64,000 nucleotides of DNA, taken from Symbiodinium natans (Eukaryota; Sar; Dinophyceae; Suessiales; Symbiodiniaceae). This document shows, in pieces, positions 50,740-62,919 of the stretch (position 1 is its first letter; each line of letters opens with the position of its first letter). Under the pieces are notes generated by a model that did not search any database, was not told where the DNA came from, and was given only the letters and a program-made list of their open reading frames with translations. The position numbers were made by a program, and so were the translations under genes. The stretch is from the NCBI GenBank assembly GCA_905221605.1, contig CAJNDS010002422.1:353876-417875 (forward strand), read 5' to 3'.

Positions 50740-53180
50740 CAGATTTGTATAATATATATATATACACACATGTTTTTGTAGTATGTGTATAAATATATAC
50801 AAATATATATATATATATACCTATATCTATATCTATAACCACAATCTAGAGACGTGACCATAAGAAAAAGTATGCACATACACATATATCTATATACACA
50901 TATATATGTATATACATATATATATATACATGCACATATATATATGTATATATACATATATCTATATATATATATATGCATCTGCTAGCTACCTCCCCAC
51001 CCCCGCCCCGCTTCACACGACCTGCCTTCTGAGCATTGTTACTTGGGCCGGCTCGAGAAACCCCAAATTTTAACCAGCCAACATTAGTTTCTGGGAGTTC
51101 GGGTGTTCGTTTTTGTTTTTTTCGATCCGACTCGAGTTCGGTAACCCTCATGGGTTGTTGTTTCCTTTCGTACCATTCTATTTTTAGACGGGGAGGGGGC
51201 TTCGAGCCGGCTCGAAGAAACTCGGAGTTTTTGACCAACAAAGCGAACTTCATATAGCCGGTACATCTAAACATAATTCATATGACAGGTACGTTTTGAT
51301 TTTTGCTCTTTGCTATTTAGTTTAGTTCGTCTGAGTCATTGAATTTATACAGATAGTATCATATATACTTGATAGAACTAATGCACTTCTTACAAGTAAT
51401 ATAGGTAATATAATGAATGTAAGAGTAACATCAATAATGTAACCAATAGAAGTAATAGAATGTTGAGAACTGAAGAAGCCAAGACCGTTGAGATAACGAG
51501 TAAACGCAAACTCATCAACGTAACTAATACGTCTAAAATCATGGGGTATACGCACCTATCAAATATAGTCTAAGAACAGAACTAGCTTTGTGAACACAAA
51601 TCTTCTGACGAATATCGTGAATGCAAGTAGTGTAATCCATATAACAAGTGATAGGTCTAACTTTCTTAGTATACTTCATATGCCGAAGATATTTTTGTAA
51701 CCAGTACAATATACGCATGGTGTTGAATACACAACATATATCTGACGTAATTGAAAAACTGAAAAAAAAACTACATATATCGAATATAGTTAATCTAACG
51801 AATGAAAAGTATGATTGTATAGCCATCTTAGTCAGGCATTAATACAAGGCATTGTATGTTCATTGTATTCAGTATAATCACTATTGTCAATAATGATTTT
51901 TATTCATATTAATTATATAGTCACATATTTTACATCCGTTGATACATATTCATTGTATTGCTGTATTCGATGTGCTCATTGCATTCAGTGTACCTGTTGT
52001 AGTGGTTATATTAGTTGGTAGTTGGTTCTACTAATTATTTGGCGAGGGTAGTTATACTCTTGATAGTCAGTCAGTCAATCTGTTTTTTCTCTATGTTCCG
52101 GAAACAAGACAACCTGACAGGCTCTGCGCTGCTTATCAGGGGGGGGGGGGCAAATCCCAATCAATATATTAGATACAACATTACGGAAAACGCCATATGT
52201 TAGTTTTGATGATCAGTTGGGGTGTGATTGCTTGAGAAAAGATGTTTTGTACAAAGCACAACATGGCAAACCATGTGAGATGTCAGCTTTTGTTTATCGA
52301 AAGGTTTAGCTGAAGATACGACGTTTCGAATAAAGTCGGATAAAGCTTACCCTAGCTAGCACATATAGCAAGTGCTTGAAGCTGGTGGTTACTACAATTT
52401 AGTAGCGTCTGAGTACAAACGCATAGTTGCAGATTGCGCCCACAGCCTCTTTGCTTCAGAAGAATCGGGCGCAAAGGGGCGACCTAGAAGGGACTGTAAA
52501 GTCGACCATCCACGATCCAAGATACGTGCAGGACTTTCTGAGGCATCTTTGCCGTCCACCGTCTGGGCCCAAACCTCTAGGTACCAATTGGCCCGGACAT
52601 CTTCTTGTCCATTGCCCCCTCCAAGAAAAGCTTTAAGCAGGTAGTGGGGCGGGGGGTGGGGTGGGGTGGGGGCGGGTACTATATACATGTATATATATAT
52701 ATATATATATTGGTCATTATGTATGAAAACACATGCATTTAAGTAAACATATGGTTCAGACTTGCACAAGGTTTTTGTTTCAATAACCATAGCAAAGCAC
52801 ATGTGTTCTAAACCATATGAAAAAGACGTAAAAGTGTATATAGAGAAAAATACACATGTATATGTGTAATATCGCATCAAATACTGATGTATGATTCACA
52901 ATTCACACATCCCATCCAACATGTAGATCGACAATATGTAATCGATGGTATCATGTATATATATATATATACAACCTATAGCGCACTACTATGTGGATGT
53001 TATTTGTAGCCCATTGGTATTCACGCAACAACAAAACAAAACCACCTGCAACAATTCAAAAGAAATTGTAGAGTCTTTAGCTAGGGTTTGCTTAGGGTTT
53101 AGGGTCAACCGTGTTGACATGATTCGTCCATCGTTTTAATGCAAACCCCCCCCCCCCCCCAAAAAAAAAAAAAAAAAAGA
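50740..53180. other. AT-rich island with TA microsatellites
   Basis: Composition shifts abruptly: TA/CATA microsatellite (50750-50985), AT-rich sequence (51280-52340), TA runs (52683-52712, 52955-52972) and a C15A18 tract (53149-53178). Telomere-like units are almost absent. A more GC-rich block at 52440-52636 is open on both strands (+: DLEGTVKSTIHDPRYVQDFL; -: ANWYLEVWAQTVDGKDASES). No gene could be assigned. Confidence 0.7.
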
Positions 53181-53393
53181 AGCAAAGACAAATCATTCCA
53201 GTCAAATATCACCTATACAAGGGTTCTTGAGCCTGCAACCCTAGATCCATCCGATGCCCCTAAGGGTGGGGTAGACAGGCCGCAAGCAGAGCTCTAAACG
53301 CTAGGCCTGAAGCCCCCATCCCAAACCCCTGAGACACCCCAGAAACCAACGCCACGCCAAAAGCCTGGACTCCAAGCTTGGTGCCCTACTCTT

Positions 53394-53506
53394 AGGGTTT
53401 AGGGTTTAGGGTTTAGGGTTTAGGGTTTAGGGTTTAGGGTTTAGGGTTTAGGGTTTAGGGTTTAGGGTTTAGGGTTTAGGGTTTAGGGTTTAGGGTTTAG
53501 GGTCTG
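53394..53506 (+). repeat. TTTAGGG array
   Basis: Sixteen perfect units. Confidence 0.97.
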
Positions 53507-53599
53507 CCTGTTGCTTCCTTCCGCCCAGGAAGGGCTATAGCGATGAGCTCGCGCAGGCCTTTGCTGGGTGCAGAAGCTTGGGTTTAGGCCTCAGGTTTA

Positions 53600-55430
53600 G
53601 AGCCACAGCCACCCTCCCACCCCACCGGTGATGATTTACGGGATGACCCACGTCGCAAAAACGATACACGAACCCACGAACCAATATCCGGAGAACTCAT
53701 AGTAACTACCCAACCCGAAACTCCGCAACCTCAAAAAAATAGAAATGGTCTATAATTACCCCCTCACTGATCCCGTGCCAAGAGCTTTCCCAGCATGTCA
53801 ATCCAGTGGGGACCTCAGTGGGCAACATCCATAGTCTCTTGGTCGAACTCGAGGTGCACCCGGCTCTCCGCCTCAGCCTTTGCCTTTGTTTCGTGTGGTT
53901 TCGTCGGGCAGACAGGAAGAGTGGAGCCCGGATGCTCTTGAAAGCAGTTTGGCCATTCCGACCGTTGTCGAAGCAAAAGTGCTGCTGGAGGGGACAGCTT
54001 TGCGCACGGGCCACTGCCATTTGGACAATGCGAAGCCTCACGCTCACTAAATTTTAAATCATGGTTCGAGCATGTCTAGGTGTTCCGCTCCAGCAATGGG
54101 TTGCATGCATGTCGCATCGTGGCGCGCGCCATTCAACAGCTTGGGAATGTTTGACTACGCGTGGCGTCGAGATTGGTGCCGGCTTACATGGTGCTGAACT
54201 GTGACACAGGACGGCGCGAGAGAACAACGGGGAGCCAATTCGCGAAGAATGCGCGCAGAACAAGACGCGAACCGTAAGATGCTCGTTTCGAATTACATCC
54301 GGACTCAGAATTGAATGCACTGACCGGTTATTTACAAGGCTACGAGACTGCAGAGAAGGCAAATTCAACGACGAGTTACAAGAACCTGTTCAGGCAGAGT
54401 ACGACAACCAGAAAGGGAGTTCCGAAAATGATTAAACGAGCAGTTAAGTAAGCGTGCAAATAGAATAGTTGTTGAACTCCCCGTTGACAGGGTGTGAGTG
54501 TACTGTAGTTACAGTTACAGCGTTGAAGTTGTTGTAAGTTATGTTTTCAACGGGCTCTGTCGCCATTTTTCCCCGGGTTAGGGTGTTTGGGTTGTATACT
54601 ATGGGTTCTATGGGGTATTGGTGGATCATTCTGAGGACGTTGTGAAAGGGTCGGGGTTCGGGTTTGTGATCTGCCCGACAGGTTGTGCGGTGGAAACAAG
54701 AAATGGCTAGTGCTTCCTTTGTTCATGGGAGCCCTAGGCCCTAGGTTCGAAACTAGGGTTTAGGGTTCAGGGTTCAGGGTTTAGGGTTTAGGGTTTAGGG
54801 TTTGTGGTTTAAGGTGTCGGGCTGTTGAGCTGTTGTTTCTCGCCTTTAGCAGTTGGGTTTGTTCTGCCTTCGGCAGAGGGACGTTCCAAGCTGGTAACAT
54901 GCAAGAAAACATCCATTCGATAGGTAGTTCGCTGAAGATTTCATGATCCTTCTCGCCTTGTGCGTGGACAGCAGACGGAAGCTGGGCATTTGGATAGGCC
55001 CTCCGCTCACCTTCTGCGGACTTCGACAAAACGGGAAGCCACAAATACGATTGTCATGTTTTGCATCTAGCTAGATGACCCTGTGCTGGTTTCAAAGCTT
55101 AGCGTTTTGTATTTCCGTCCTGGCGTTCAGGGTTCGGCACTGCTGTTAGCCAAACTTTCGGATTCTTTGCGATCTGGCTTCCACCCGAGCCCTGAAACTC
55201 GCCTCGCGAAATCAACGCCAATGCACACCAGAATCGAGATGCACCCCCAAACTACATTCATAATGGACTGAATCAAGATCACGGCATCTCGAGTCAGAAG
55301 ACTCAAGCCTCAAACGTCGAACGACCTTCAAGAGCATTGTGGGCAACATTCGGGGCGTGAGGTGCAGTGCGGAGGTTGTGGGGAGGCGGGTGGGCGGGGA
55401 AGGCGGCAGCGGGCTACCAGCATGTCCGAC
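53600..55430. other. Telomere-poor interval with unassigned ORFs
   Basis: Open frames: + 53806-54057 (ends MRSLTLTKF), - 54054-54368, - 54781-55044 (LPSAVHAQGEKDHEIFSELP, IEWMFSCMLPAWNVPLPKAE) and - 55328-55525. They look less repeat-derived than most, but none shows a domain I recognise. Confidence 0.3.
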
Positions 55431-55435
55431 AGCAT

Positions 55436-55571
55436 CATGGGGTTGGTGTTGAGGCAATCCTGAACTCTAAGCGCCATCCCATGCAAGAAGTTATCATAGG
55501 TTTCATGGGGTTGGTGTTGAGGCAATCCTGAACTCTAAGCGCCATCCCATGCAAGAAATTATCATAGGTTT
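55436..55571. repeat. 68-bp tandem duplication
   Basis: Two copies of a unit beginning CATGGGGTTGGTGTTGAGGC, differing at one base (AAGAAGTTATC versus AAGAAATTATC). The period is not a multiple of three. Confidence 0.95.
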
Positions 55572-55738
55572 CAGGGATATAGGGCTTTGGGTTTCAATGT
55601 TTCAGGGTGCCGTGTCGAGGCAGCAGCGCATTCAAGACTTTCAGCATCTGCTTTCTCTGTATTCCCCTGAAACTCGCAGCGCTGCGGTTTCGTGATGCCT
55701 GGCGTCACCCCTGCGGAAAGTGAAACTGCGAAGAATGC

Positions 55739-55893
55739 AAAACCCCTTAAGGGTATTCGATTCTATGTGGGTATAAAAGGGGTACCCCTGAAAACCCCTT
55801 AAGGGGATTCTATTCTATTTGGGGTATAAAAGGGGTACCCCTGAAAACCCCTTAAGGGAATTCTATTCTATTTGGGGTATCAAAGGGGTACCC
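55739..55893. repeat. 53-bp unit in three tandem copies
   Basis: Unit AAAACCCCTTAAGGGRATTC TATTCTATTTGGGGTATAAA AGGGGTACCCCTG, itself palindromic at AACCCCTTAAGGGG. Adjacent to a CCCTAAA run (55893-55950). Confidence 0.92.
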
Positions 55894-55949
55894 CTAAACC
55901 CTAAACACTAATCCCTAAACCTTAAACCTTAAACCCTAAACCCTAAACC

Positions 55950-57060
55950 CTGTACCCTTCTTTTGCGAAATACCTGCAATCTCCAGCTTCGCATCCGCGG
56001 GAGGTAAGCGGAATCGACTTTGCCGCGAAGCGTACCTGGGCCCAAAGAGGAGCAGGGTTTAGGGTTTAGGGTTTAGGGTTTAGAGTTTAGGGTTTAGGGT
56101 TTAGGGTTTAGGGTTCAGGGTTCAGGGTTTAGGGGACCCGGAACTACCCAGGAACAAGCTCTGGAAAGGTTTAGGAAGTTCCGTCTTGGGAGCCCTGAAC
56201 CCTAAACCCTAAACCCTAAACCCTTAACCCTTAACCCTTAACCCTCAACCCGTAGCCCTAAACCCTGAACCCTAAACCCCGAGCCCTACACCCTCGAACC
56301 CTACACCCTGCATGCCGCTGCATAGGAGTGCTTCTCAGTTACGTGCGACTGAAACCTTCGAGTTCTCAAGTCCTGAAGACTGTAAAGCCTAAGCGGTTTG
56401 CCTTGTAGCTCCTGAACCCATTCCTTCAAAAGAACTAACTCCTGCGTAACCTCTGAACCCCACACCATGAATTAGGTTGTAGTAGGGTTTAGGACCCTAA
56501 ACCCTAAACCCTAAACCCAAAACCTTAAACCCTAAACCCTAAACCCTAAACCTTAAACCCTAAACCCTAAACCCTAAACCCCAGACCCTAAGCCATTCTG
56601 GGGTCTAGGGCCAGCCACAGAAGTCCTCAGCTTTAAAGCCTGAACGCGAAAACCTCGCTGACAACTTCAAGGTCCGTTAACGGAATCGGAACAGCTGATC
56701 AAGGAGGCAAGATCAGGGTTTAGGCTTTAGGGTATCGGGGTTTAGGGTTTAGGGTTTAGGGCTTAGGGCATAGGGCTTAGGGTTTAGGGCCTCAACCTTT
56801 TGGGGGGGGGTTTAGTGTTCGCATTTTGGGTTTGCAGTTGTCGAACGACTTTCCTCATTTTCGTTTGGTTCTCTTGTGACAGGAGCATTCTGAGGACGGT
56901 TGAGGTCGAGAGCTCTCCCAAGACATGACAGAATCCTGAACGCTCCACACACACCCCCCCCCCCCCCCAGAAAAAAATCTCTAACGAAGTTCAGGTAACT
57001 GCTACAGACCCCAAACGCTCAAGAACAGAGAGGCAAGGCCATTTTTTTCATAGCATTAAA
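55950..57060. repeat. Telomere-like runs in both orientations
   Basis: TTTAGGG (56050-56140), CCCTAAA/CCCTTAA (56197-56300), CCCTAAA (56487-56590), TTTAGGG (56716-56790), with short unique segments and a C tract (56953-56970). Confidence 0.85.
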
Positions 57061-57069
57061 AGCTTCGCA

Positions 57070-57417
57070 ATGGGTTCACGCGAAGCTGATGAGATGCCTC
57101 AAAGGTGTGAGCAGTTAGGAGTATATGGCGAATGCTGCATTCAAAGTCCTCGTGACGGCACTTCTGGACTTCGAAAGCATGAGCAGATAGCGACAGCTAC
57201 ATTCACCATTTTCGTGACTGTCATCGCTTTTGGCCTTGCGCTTAAAGGACAGCAGCCAAAAAGCCAAACCTCCAAAGGAAACGAAAGTCACGAGTTTGGT
57301 CACCAACGAACGCTCGCGCATGCTCGGCAGGGGACGCTTGTGGGCGCCGGGTCACCTCACCCTCAGACCACCAAATCTCACAATGAACCTGTAGCCCTAA
57401 CCCTAAACCCTAACTAA
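57070..57417 (+). CDS. Hypothetical small membrane ORF
   Basis: ATG-initiated frame MGSREADEMPQRCEQLGVYG with one hydrophobic run (ATFTIFVTVIAFGLALKG), ending in CCCTAAA-derived residues. Coding status is uncertain; exon boundaries not resolved. Confidence 0.25.
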   Translation: MGSREADEMPQRCEQLGVYGECCIQSPRDGTSGLRKHEQIATATFTIFVTVIAFGLALKGQQPKSQTSKGNESHEFGHQRTLAHARQGTLVGAGSPHPQTTKSHNEPVALTLNPN

Positions 57418-57899
57418 ACCCTGAACCTTAAACCCTAAACCCAAAACCTTAAACCCTAAACCCTAAACCCTAGACCCTAAACCCTCGAAGCTGGAACCCC
57501 AAACTGGTGTGGGTGTGTCCGAACAGGCGCTTGCGCAGCAGGCAGCATCAGGTGAGGCGCTCGAGCCACTTGGCGCATCATTGCTCCAATCGCAAGCCTA
57601 GGAGTTAGGGTTTGGGGCTTCAGAACCTGAAGGGTTAAGCAAACCTCATGCAGTTTTCGCCGTTTTCTTAATCGGTGTCCCTTTTGTGGATATCCTAGAT
57701 TGAAGGGACTGTCGGCAAACAGGACCCCCAAACGGGAAGAGGCCAAAAACTGAGCCTTAAGCCTGTAGATTGATAATTCTGGGAAATATTTATCAAGTTT
57801 TTCATGTGTCACATGTCATGTGCCATATACAATATCATGGACCCTCCTTCATCTAGCATGAAGGACCGTTCAGCCTGGTGCGCTGCTTTTCTGAATCTA

Positions 57900-58140
57900 T
57901 CATCTATCGTCTGATATTCATTACACAATATACTATGTAATATGCAACATGTAATAATTCTGCAATCTGTAGTATGTAATGCGTAATGTGTAGTATGTAT
58001 TCTGTTATATGAAACATGTCATATGTAGTATGTAGCATGTAGTATGTAACATGCAATGTGTGATGTGTAATGTGTAATTTGTAGCATGAAATGTAAGATG
58101 CAACGTGTAATATGTAATGTATAATGTATGATGTGGACAC
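57900..58140. repeat. TATGTAATATG-type low-complexity tract
   Basis: Degenerate short units of TGTAATATG/TGTAGTATG. The minus-strand His/Tyr-rich frame over it is an artefact. Confidence 0.8.
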
Positions 58141-58384
58141 ATGCTATATATGCAAGGTTATGTTTCGTAGAACAGATGAAATGTTTGGAAGAGTCATTGA
58201 TGAAGATGAGCTATTGAATATATCTTGGAAAGATCGAATGTATTATAGTATTCATGGTGTTGCGTTTTTGGGACCGATGCTGGGGTTCGAGGGATTCAGG
58301 GTTGAGGCTCCAGGGTTTCGAATGCAGGGCATAGTGGTGAGTGTTTGAAGATCAGGGATTGCATCTGTTTTTGGTGCCTGAGTA

Positions 58385-58481
58385 GTAGAGTAGGTAGCCC
58401 TTACTGGCCTTTGGGGGCATTGCAATCCCTATATAATGCCGAGGGTGAACCTTTAGTTCCTCCAGGATACTGGACAACTAA
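58385..58481. mobile_element. Family C introner
   Basis: GTAGTAGAGTAGGTAGCCCT ... CAGGATACTGGACAACTAAG, the best-preserved C copy. An open segment follows (EESEDPSPELPSLLHGSQIW, GPEDF, stop at about 58576-58578). Confidence 0.75.
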
Positions 58482-58814
58482 GTTACGCGGGCATCCGCAG
58501 GAAGAAAGTGAAGATCCCAGCCCTGAGCTCCCCAGCCTTCTTCACGGCTCTCAGATTTGGGGCCCAGAGGACTTTTGAGATTGGTTCAATGTCAGACTTC
58601 GACTCCCCAAGGCTTTCCCACTGAGGGCTTCAAAATTGTTTAGTGTGGCAGACCAACCCCGCGTGAAGTACAAAGACCCGAGAGAGCTTAGGGCCATTCA
58701 CTCACTTCCGCAAGCCTTTTGAAGCCCGGAGGAAACGTTGGGCTTTATGTAGGCTTGAAGGGCACCAGGTTGTGAGCCTCGTATCAAGTAGGGTTTATAT
58801 CACTGTTTTTGGTG

Positions 58815-58905
58815 AGTGTATGTAAGGTTCCCTTTTATCATTGGTGAGTGTATATACCTGGTGTCCTTTTGGGGGTACAAGAAATATGTACCCTACTTCA
58901 TATGC
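58815..58905. mobile_element. Family I introner
   Basis: TTTTTGGTGAGTGTATGTAAGG...ACCTGGTGTCCTTTTGGGGG TACAAGAAATATGTACCC, near-identical over its second half to 21850-21895. Confidence 0.7.
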
Positions 58906-58977
58906 AGCCAGCAAAGTCCAGGTCCTCAACTCCCGCGCTTCACCATCTCGAATCCCCAATCCCCACATCCTGCAGGT

Positions 58978-59347
58978 CTCCGAATGGCTACAACTACTGG
59001 GGCTTCCTGCCGTGGCGAGCCTGCATGTCTTGATTGGGATTGATCTATTTTTTGATGCCTTCATGTCAAGGCATTTCCTAAAGTGGGGGTCCCCTTTTAC
59101 ACACAACTCCAGAATACTAGAATCCTTGTCATCGGAACCGCAAGCAAGGTACCGGTACCGCTGTTTGGGAGGTTTTTTTATTGCCTCTCCACCCACGAAA
59201 AACTGTAGGCAGAATCTACAAAATGCATTTCCGGTTGCAACCGTGGGGAGTTCCGCTCAGAAGCCTCAGGAAGGCGCAAGGTCCTTGATCTTGGTAATGC
59301 GAAGAAGTCAGGCAGCCCCTAATAACCCCACTGAACCCGAAAGATAG
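58978..59347 (+). CDS. Exon-like ORF with hydrophobic segment, unidentified
   Basis: After CCTGCAG the frame VSEWLQLLGLPAVASLHVLI, GIDLFFDAFMSRHFLKW is open to a stop at 59345-59347. It has one likely membrane helix. The 3' half has lower coding character. Confidence 0.35.
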
Positions 59348-59481
59348 AGATGGTCCAGTTTTCCAAAACTGACATCGGCACTCACCATGGTCCCTACACC
59401 GGGTCTCGGTTGCAAGGTTTACTTTGGCTCGAAGCCCAGCTGTCTTGAGACTTGGCGCGCTAAGTCCTGCTTTGATCGGCC

Positions 59482-60009
59482 ATGTTCTCATGGTGCCTCG
59501 GCAATGCCGGCACAGTTCCTGATGAGCACAGCCACGCAGCTCTTGTCATAGACTTTCCGGATGAGAACTGCTATGCACAGTATGAGACCCACCATGCTTT
59601 CCGTGACAAAGCGGAGAGCTCACAAGTGGACGAAGGAGACTTAGATGCTTCCATCTCCACGGCGGCCTCTTCCTTCCATGAGGAGGTCGGTACGGGGGAA
59701 GCTGAGAAGACGTTGAAGCTGACCTTCAAGACGCCAGACAGGGAGCATGTCGAGGTTCTCTTCCACTCCACTCCGCTGTGCGTGCGCTTCTCGAAGAGTG
59801 TGCCTTTGACTGTCACGGCGGTTGGCACGGAATTTTCGGGCAGCGCTCATGTGGAGACATCCTGGGTGCTCACGCATGTAGATGACCTACGGGTAGATAC
59901 GGACTACAAGTATGCAGCGCACCAGATCAGGTTAGCTACGAGGTCGCTTCCCCGCAGAACATATCTTGCCGGGCGCGACGAGATCGTCGACTTTGGCCGT
60001 GAGATTTAG
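59482..60009 (+). CDS. PDZ-like domain protein
   Basis: 175 codons, no obvious intron. The N-terminal half is acidic and Ser-rich. The C-terminal half reads HVEVLFHSTPLCVRFSKSVP, LTVTAVGTEFSGSAHVETSW, VLTHVDDLRVDTDYKYAAHQ, a layout (beta-strand, P-L-x-h-x-F, V-x-x-V, S-A-x-V-x-x-x-W-V-L-x-x-V) seen in the PDZ-like modules common in dinoflagellate proteomes. PDZ domains bind C-terminal peptides. The start ATG is the first in frame; a spliced upstream exon cannot be excluded. Confidence 0.6.
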   Translation: MFSWCLGNAGTVPDEHSHAALVIDFPDENCYAQYETHHAFRDKAESSQVDEGDLDASISTAASSFHEEVGTGEAEKTLKLTFKTPDREHVEVLFHSTPLCVRFSKSVPLTVTAVGTEFSGSAHVETSWVLTHVDDLRVDTDYKYAAHQIRLATRSLPRRTYLAGRDEIVDFGREI

Positions 60010-60464
60010 TGGACATGGGTCTTACTTCAAGCAGCTCAGTGTCCCGGTCTTGCGGTTGCAGGGGGGGGCCAGCAGTGTGTATGCTGTTTCTAGCCCCCCT
60101 CTGCGCAGTACGCAGCTCTGCCACCAGCCTCGTAGAATCCCGAGGCACTTCGCTGCTTGCAGGTTTTGGGCAGGGCCTGGCTGTAGCTGAGCTCACCAAG
60201 GTTCTGCTGTGATTTTTCGGCAAGCGTGGATGCTGCTACACCGTTCTGTTCCATGTAGAGCCGAGGAGGGGGCAGATCCGGTGGAAGCGAGGGACATGCC
60301 GTGCCCCACACTGGTAATTAAGTCGGTCTGGTGAATGTTGGCCATGACACAGTGCTGAAGTACTTCCAGCAAGAGAATTCGATCAAGTGCACTTCCGCAT
60401 GCATAGATTGCTGCTACAGGCCACGAGGTGCACACACCATAGTGAATCCACCCGTGCCCATGAC

Positions 60465-60560
60465 ATGTATGGTCGGTTCTCAAAATTATGGTCCCTTTGT
60501 GGCTACCCTACATATTCAATAGCAACCCCAAAAAGGATCATGAAGAGAACTGACCATGTT
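60465..60560. mobile_element. Family K MITE
   Basis: TGGTCGGTTCTCAAAATTAT and GAAGAGAACTGACCATG are inverted ends. The core CCCTTTGTGG...AACCCCAAAAAGGA is shared with 49855-49970. Confidence 0.78.
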
Positions 60561-60640
60561 GGCACTGACTTTATGACGGTACGTGCGAAAAAAAGGACCG
60601 GGAGCGAACGCGAGCCCCTTGCAACTGTGACAAACGCCTG

Positions 60641-60791
60641 CTTGGACATTCATGGTACTTCTTAACCAAGTATGACTGTACGTATCACCCACTTATAAGC
60701 CCCTTAAGTGCCCTAATATGGTTTAACCATAGTTATAAGTACAGTCATAGGTACAGTGTTAATTGGTCAATAAGTACCATGAACCTCCAAG
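60641..60791. mobile_element. Family D MITE, full copy
   Basis: CTTGGACATTCATGGTACTT CTTAACCAA and TTGGTCAATAAGTACCATGA ACCTCCAAG are inverted ends of about 29 bp. The core repeats AAGTACAGT. Confidence 0.82.
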
Positions 60792-61139
60792 TGTCTGCCT
60801 CAACAACAGGCAGTGCCTTTACCCGACTACGTAAGTTTCGATCATTCGCGTTGTCTGCAAAGCCGTAGCCGCACCCTCCTGTGGCAGCTTCTGCACTTTC
60901 TGTTTGTCACCATTCATGACAGCTACGCTCCACTCTGCAACACTCTCTGCAGCGCAGAATCCGCTCGACAGTATCGTACTGTGTCTCATCAGAGGCACGC
61001 TCTAGCCCTTCCGATATGCCGAGGAAGTTCGTGGACCGTGTCTTCCCCAATAAGACGGCGGTGACTTGGTCTTCCCGCTGTTGGAACCAGGCCGGTTCCG
61101 GTTCAGTGTTGGTCTTCGGCCTTTGGAGGCTGTGCCGGA

Positions 61140-61470
61140 AACCCTTCAACCCTCAACCTTCAAGCCTCAAGCCTCAACCCTCAACCCTAAACCCTAAACC
61201 CTACATCCTCAACCCTAAAGCGTAAACCCTAAACTCATCCTAAACCCTCGGTCTTGACATCCCCAAGCCCTCACAAGAAGAAGTGGAAGCCCTGGACTCC
61301 CAAAACCCTAAACCTGACGTGAGGGTTTGTTCGAGTCTAATTAAGCCTCCCCTAAACCATAAACCCTAAGCCCGAAGCCCTAAGCCTGAGCCCTAAGCCC
61401 TCAGCCCTAAACCCTAAACTCAAACCCTAAACCCTAAACTCGAAGCCGAAACCCGAAACCCTGTTTAGGG
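61140..61470 (+). repeat. Decayed CCCTAAA tract
   Basis: CCCTCAA, CCCTAAA, CCCTAAG and CTCAAA variants with intervening unique sequence. Confidence 0.8.
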
Positions 61471-61652
61471 TTTAGGGTTCACGGCTTGCGAGACACGTGA
61501 CGATGCCAAAAGGCCCGGAATTCAAGTCTGTTGGACCTGCCGAGCGTCGGGGTGAAGTGGCCGCTGTGTTGAAGAGCTGTGCCCTTTCCTCCCCAAAAGG
61601 TGGTACCGTGGTGGTTGGCTGCCCTAAGCCCATAGACTTGCCTTGGTCCAGA

Positions 61653-62226
61653 TCTCCGCATCGACGGTGAAGGCGAATGGCAACTGGGTCTTGAAGGTGG
61701 AGGTGTCGAAAGCGAAGCACTTGACGCTTGTTGGAAGATGGGGGCTGCGCCGGGGGCTGTGGAGCAGTTGTCGATCTTAGCACTGACTACAGCATCCCCT
61801 AGCCGAGATGCATGATTGCGGTTGAAGCTGGAAACGGGTTCTGTAGAAGCCGTTCGCAGGAAAGGCTTTGCTCGGCATAGTAGTTGGGCCCTCGTTGCTG
61901 CAGCAGCAGTTCTGGCGATGCTCAAGCTTGCTGCAGTTAAAAAGCATAATAAGAAGAAGGATAATAGTAATAGCGACAGATTTTCATGCAAGCTGCATCG
62001 CCGCTGGCGCCGCAGCACGACTGTAATTCGCTTGAAGCGGCTGCACCATCTTGATCGTGGCAGCTGTCTCATTGAAATGCAGGGGCAGTGAAACCCAGGC
62101 TGTGTGATGAGATTTTCGGCTTCTTCACCGGCTCACACTTCCGAGTCGGCTCATTCCCGGCGCCGATTGGAGGCAGCAAGACCTTCACCTTTCCGATTGG
62201 GCAGTCCCTGCCTCAGCTCTCGTGAT
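61653..62226 (+). CDS. Exon-like islands of one or more genes, unidentified
   Basis: Three open blocks: 61653-61770 (ISASTVKANGNWVLKVEVSK, AKHLTLVGRWGLRRGLW), 61815-62091 (a frame with a membrane helix, SWALVAAAAVLAMLKLAAV, and a basic tail) and 62100-62226 (LCDEIFGFFTGSHFRVGSFP, APIGGSKTFTFPIGQSLPQL, stop). The last follows a CCCAG|G acceptor. Joins are not resolved and no family is recognised. Confidence 0.35.
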
Positions 62227-62499
62227 GCCGGGCTTTGGCTTGGTGAAGCCCAGCAACCCACAAAACCTGCAACTCCAAACCCTCAAGCAACCCGGAACTG
62301 TCAGCAAACCCTAAACCCTAAACCCTAAATCCTAAACCCTAAACCCTAAACCCCAAACACCCTAGCCTTTCGACGTGTCGTTCAGTTCGGGAGGGCCTGC
62401 CGTAGTAGCCTTTTCATAGCAGAGCCCCTGAATTGCAGAATAGTCCCCCCCCCCTTCCTCCCCCGCAAGAAAACAAGAGGCTTTTGCTTGGGCACCCTC

Positions 62500-62655
62500 A
62501 GCCCTAAACCCTAAGCCCTAAACCCTAAACCCCTAAACCCTAAACCCTAAACCCTAAACCCTAAACCCTAAACCCTAAACCCTAAACCCTAAACCCTAAA
62601 CCCTAAACCCTAAACCCTAAACCCTAAACCCTAAACCCTAAACCCTAAGCCCAAG
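62500..62655 (+). repeat. CCCTAAA array
   Basis: About 21 units. Next to it, an island at 62690-62758 reads DVETLGIRIFTFQESPLATV. Confidence 0.95.
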
Positions 62656-62919
62656 GTTGACCGAAAGCCAAGTTTGGGATGTGGAGACGCTGGGCATCCG
62701 GATCTTCACCTTCCAGGAGAGCCCATTGGCAACCGTCAGGCTGGGCTCTTGTTGGCTGAGCCCTAAACCCTAAACCCTAAACCCTAAACCCGAAACCCTA
62801 AACCATAAACCCCAAGCCCTAAACCGAGGGTTCCTCCCGGGGATTCTTCTACGGTACCTGGGGTCCCTGAATATGAAGTTTTTGAACCTCAAAGCCGCGG
62901 CCCTTGTTTTTTGTGTGTG

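Noticed and set aside
50637-51274. Tyr/Ile-rich minus-strand ORFs
   Set aside because: They translate the TA microsatellite.
57904-58140. His/Tyr-rich minus-strand ORF
   Set aside because: Low-complexity TGTAATATG repeats; no start context or domain.
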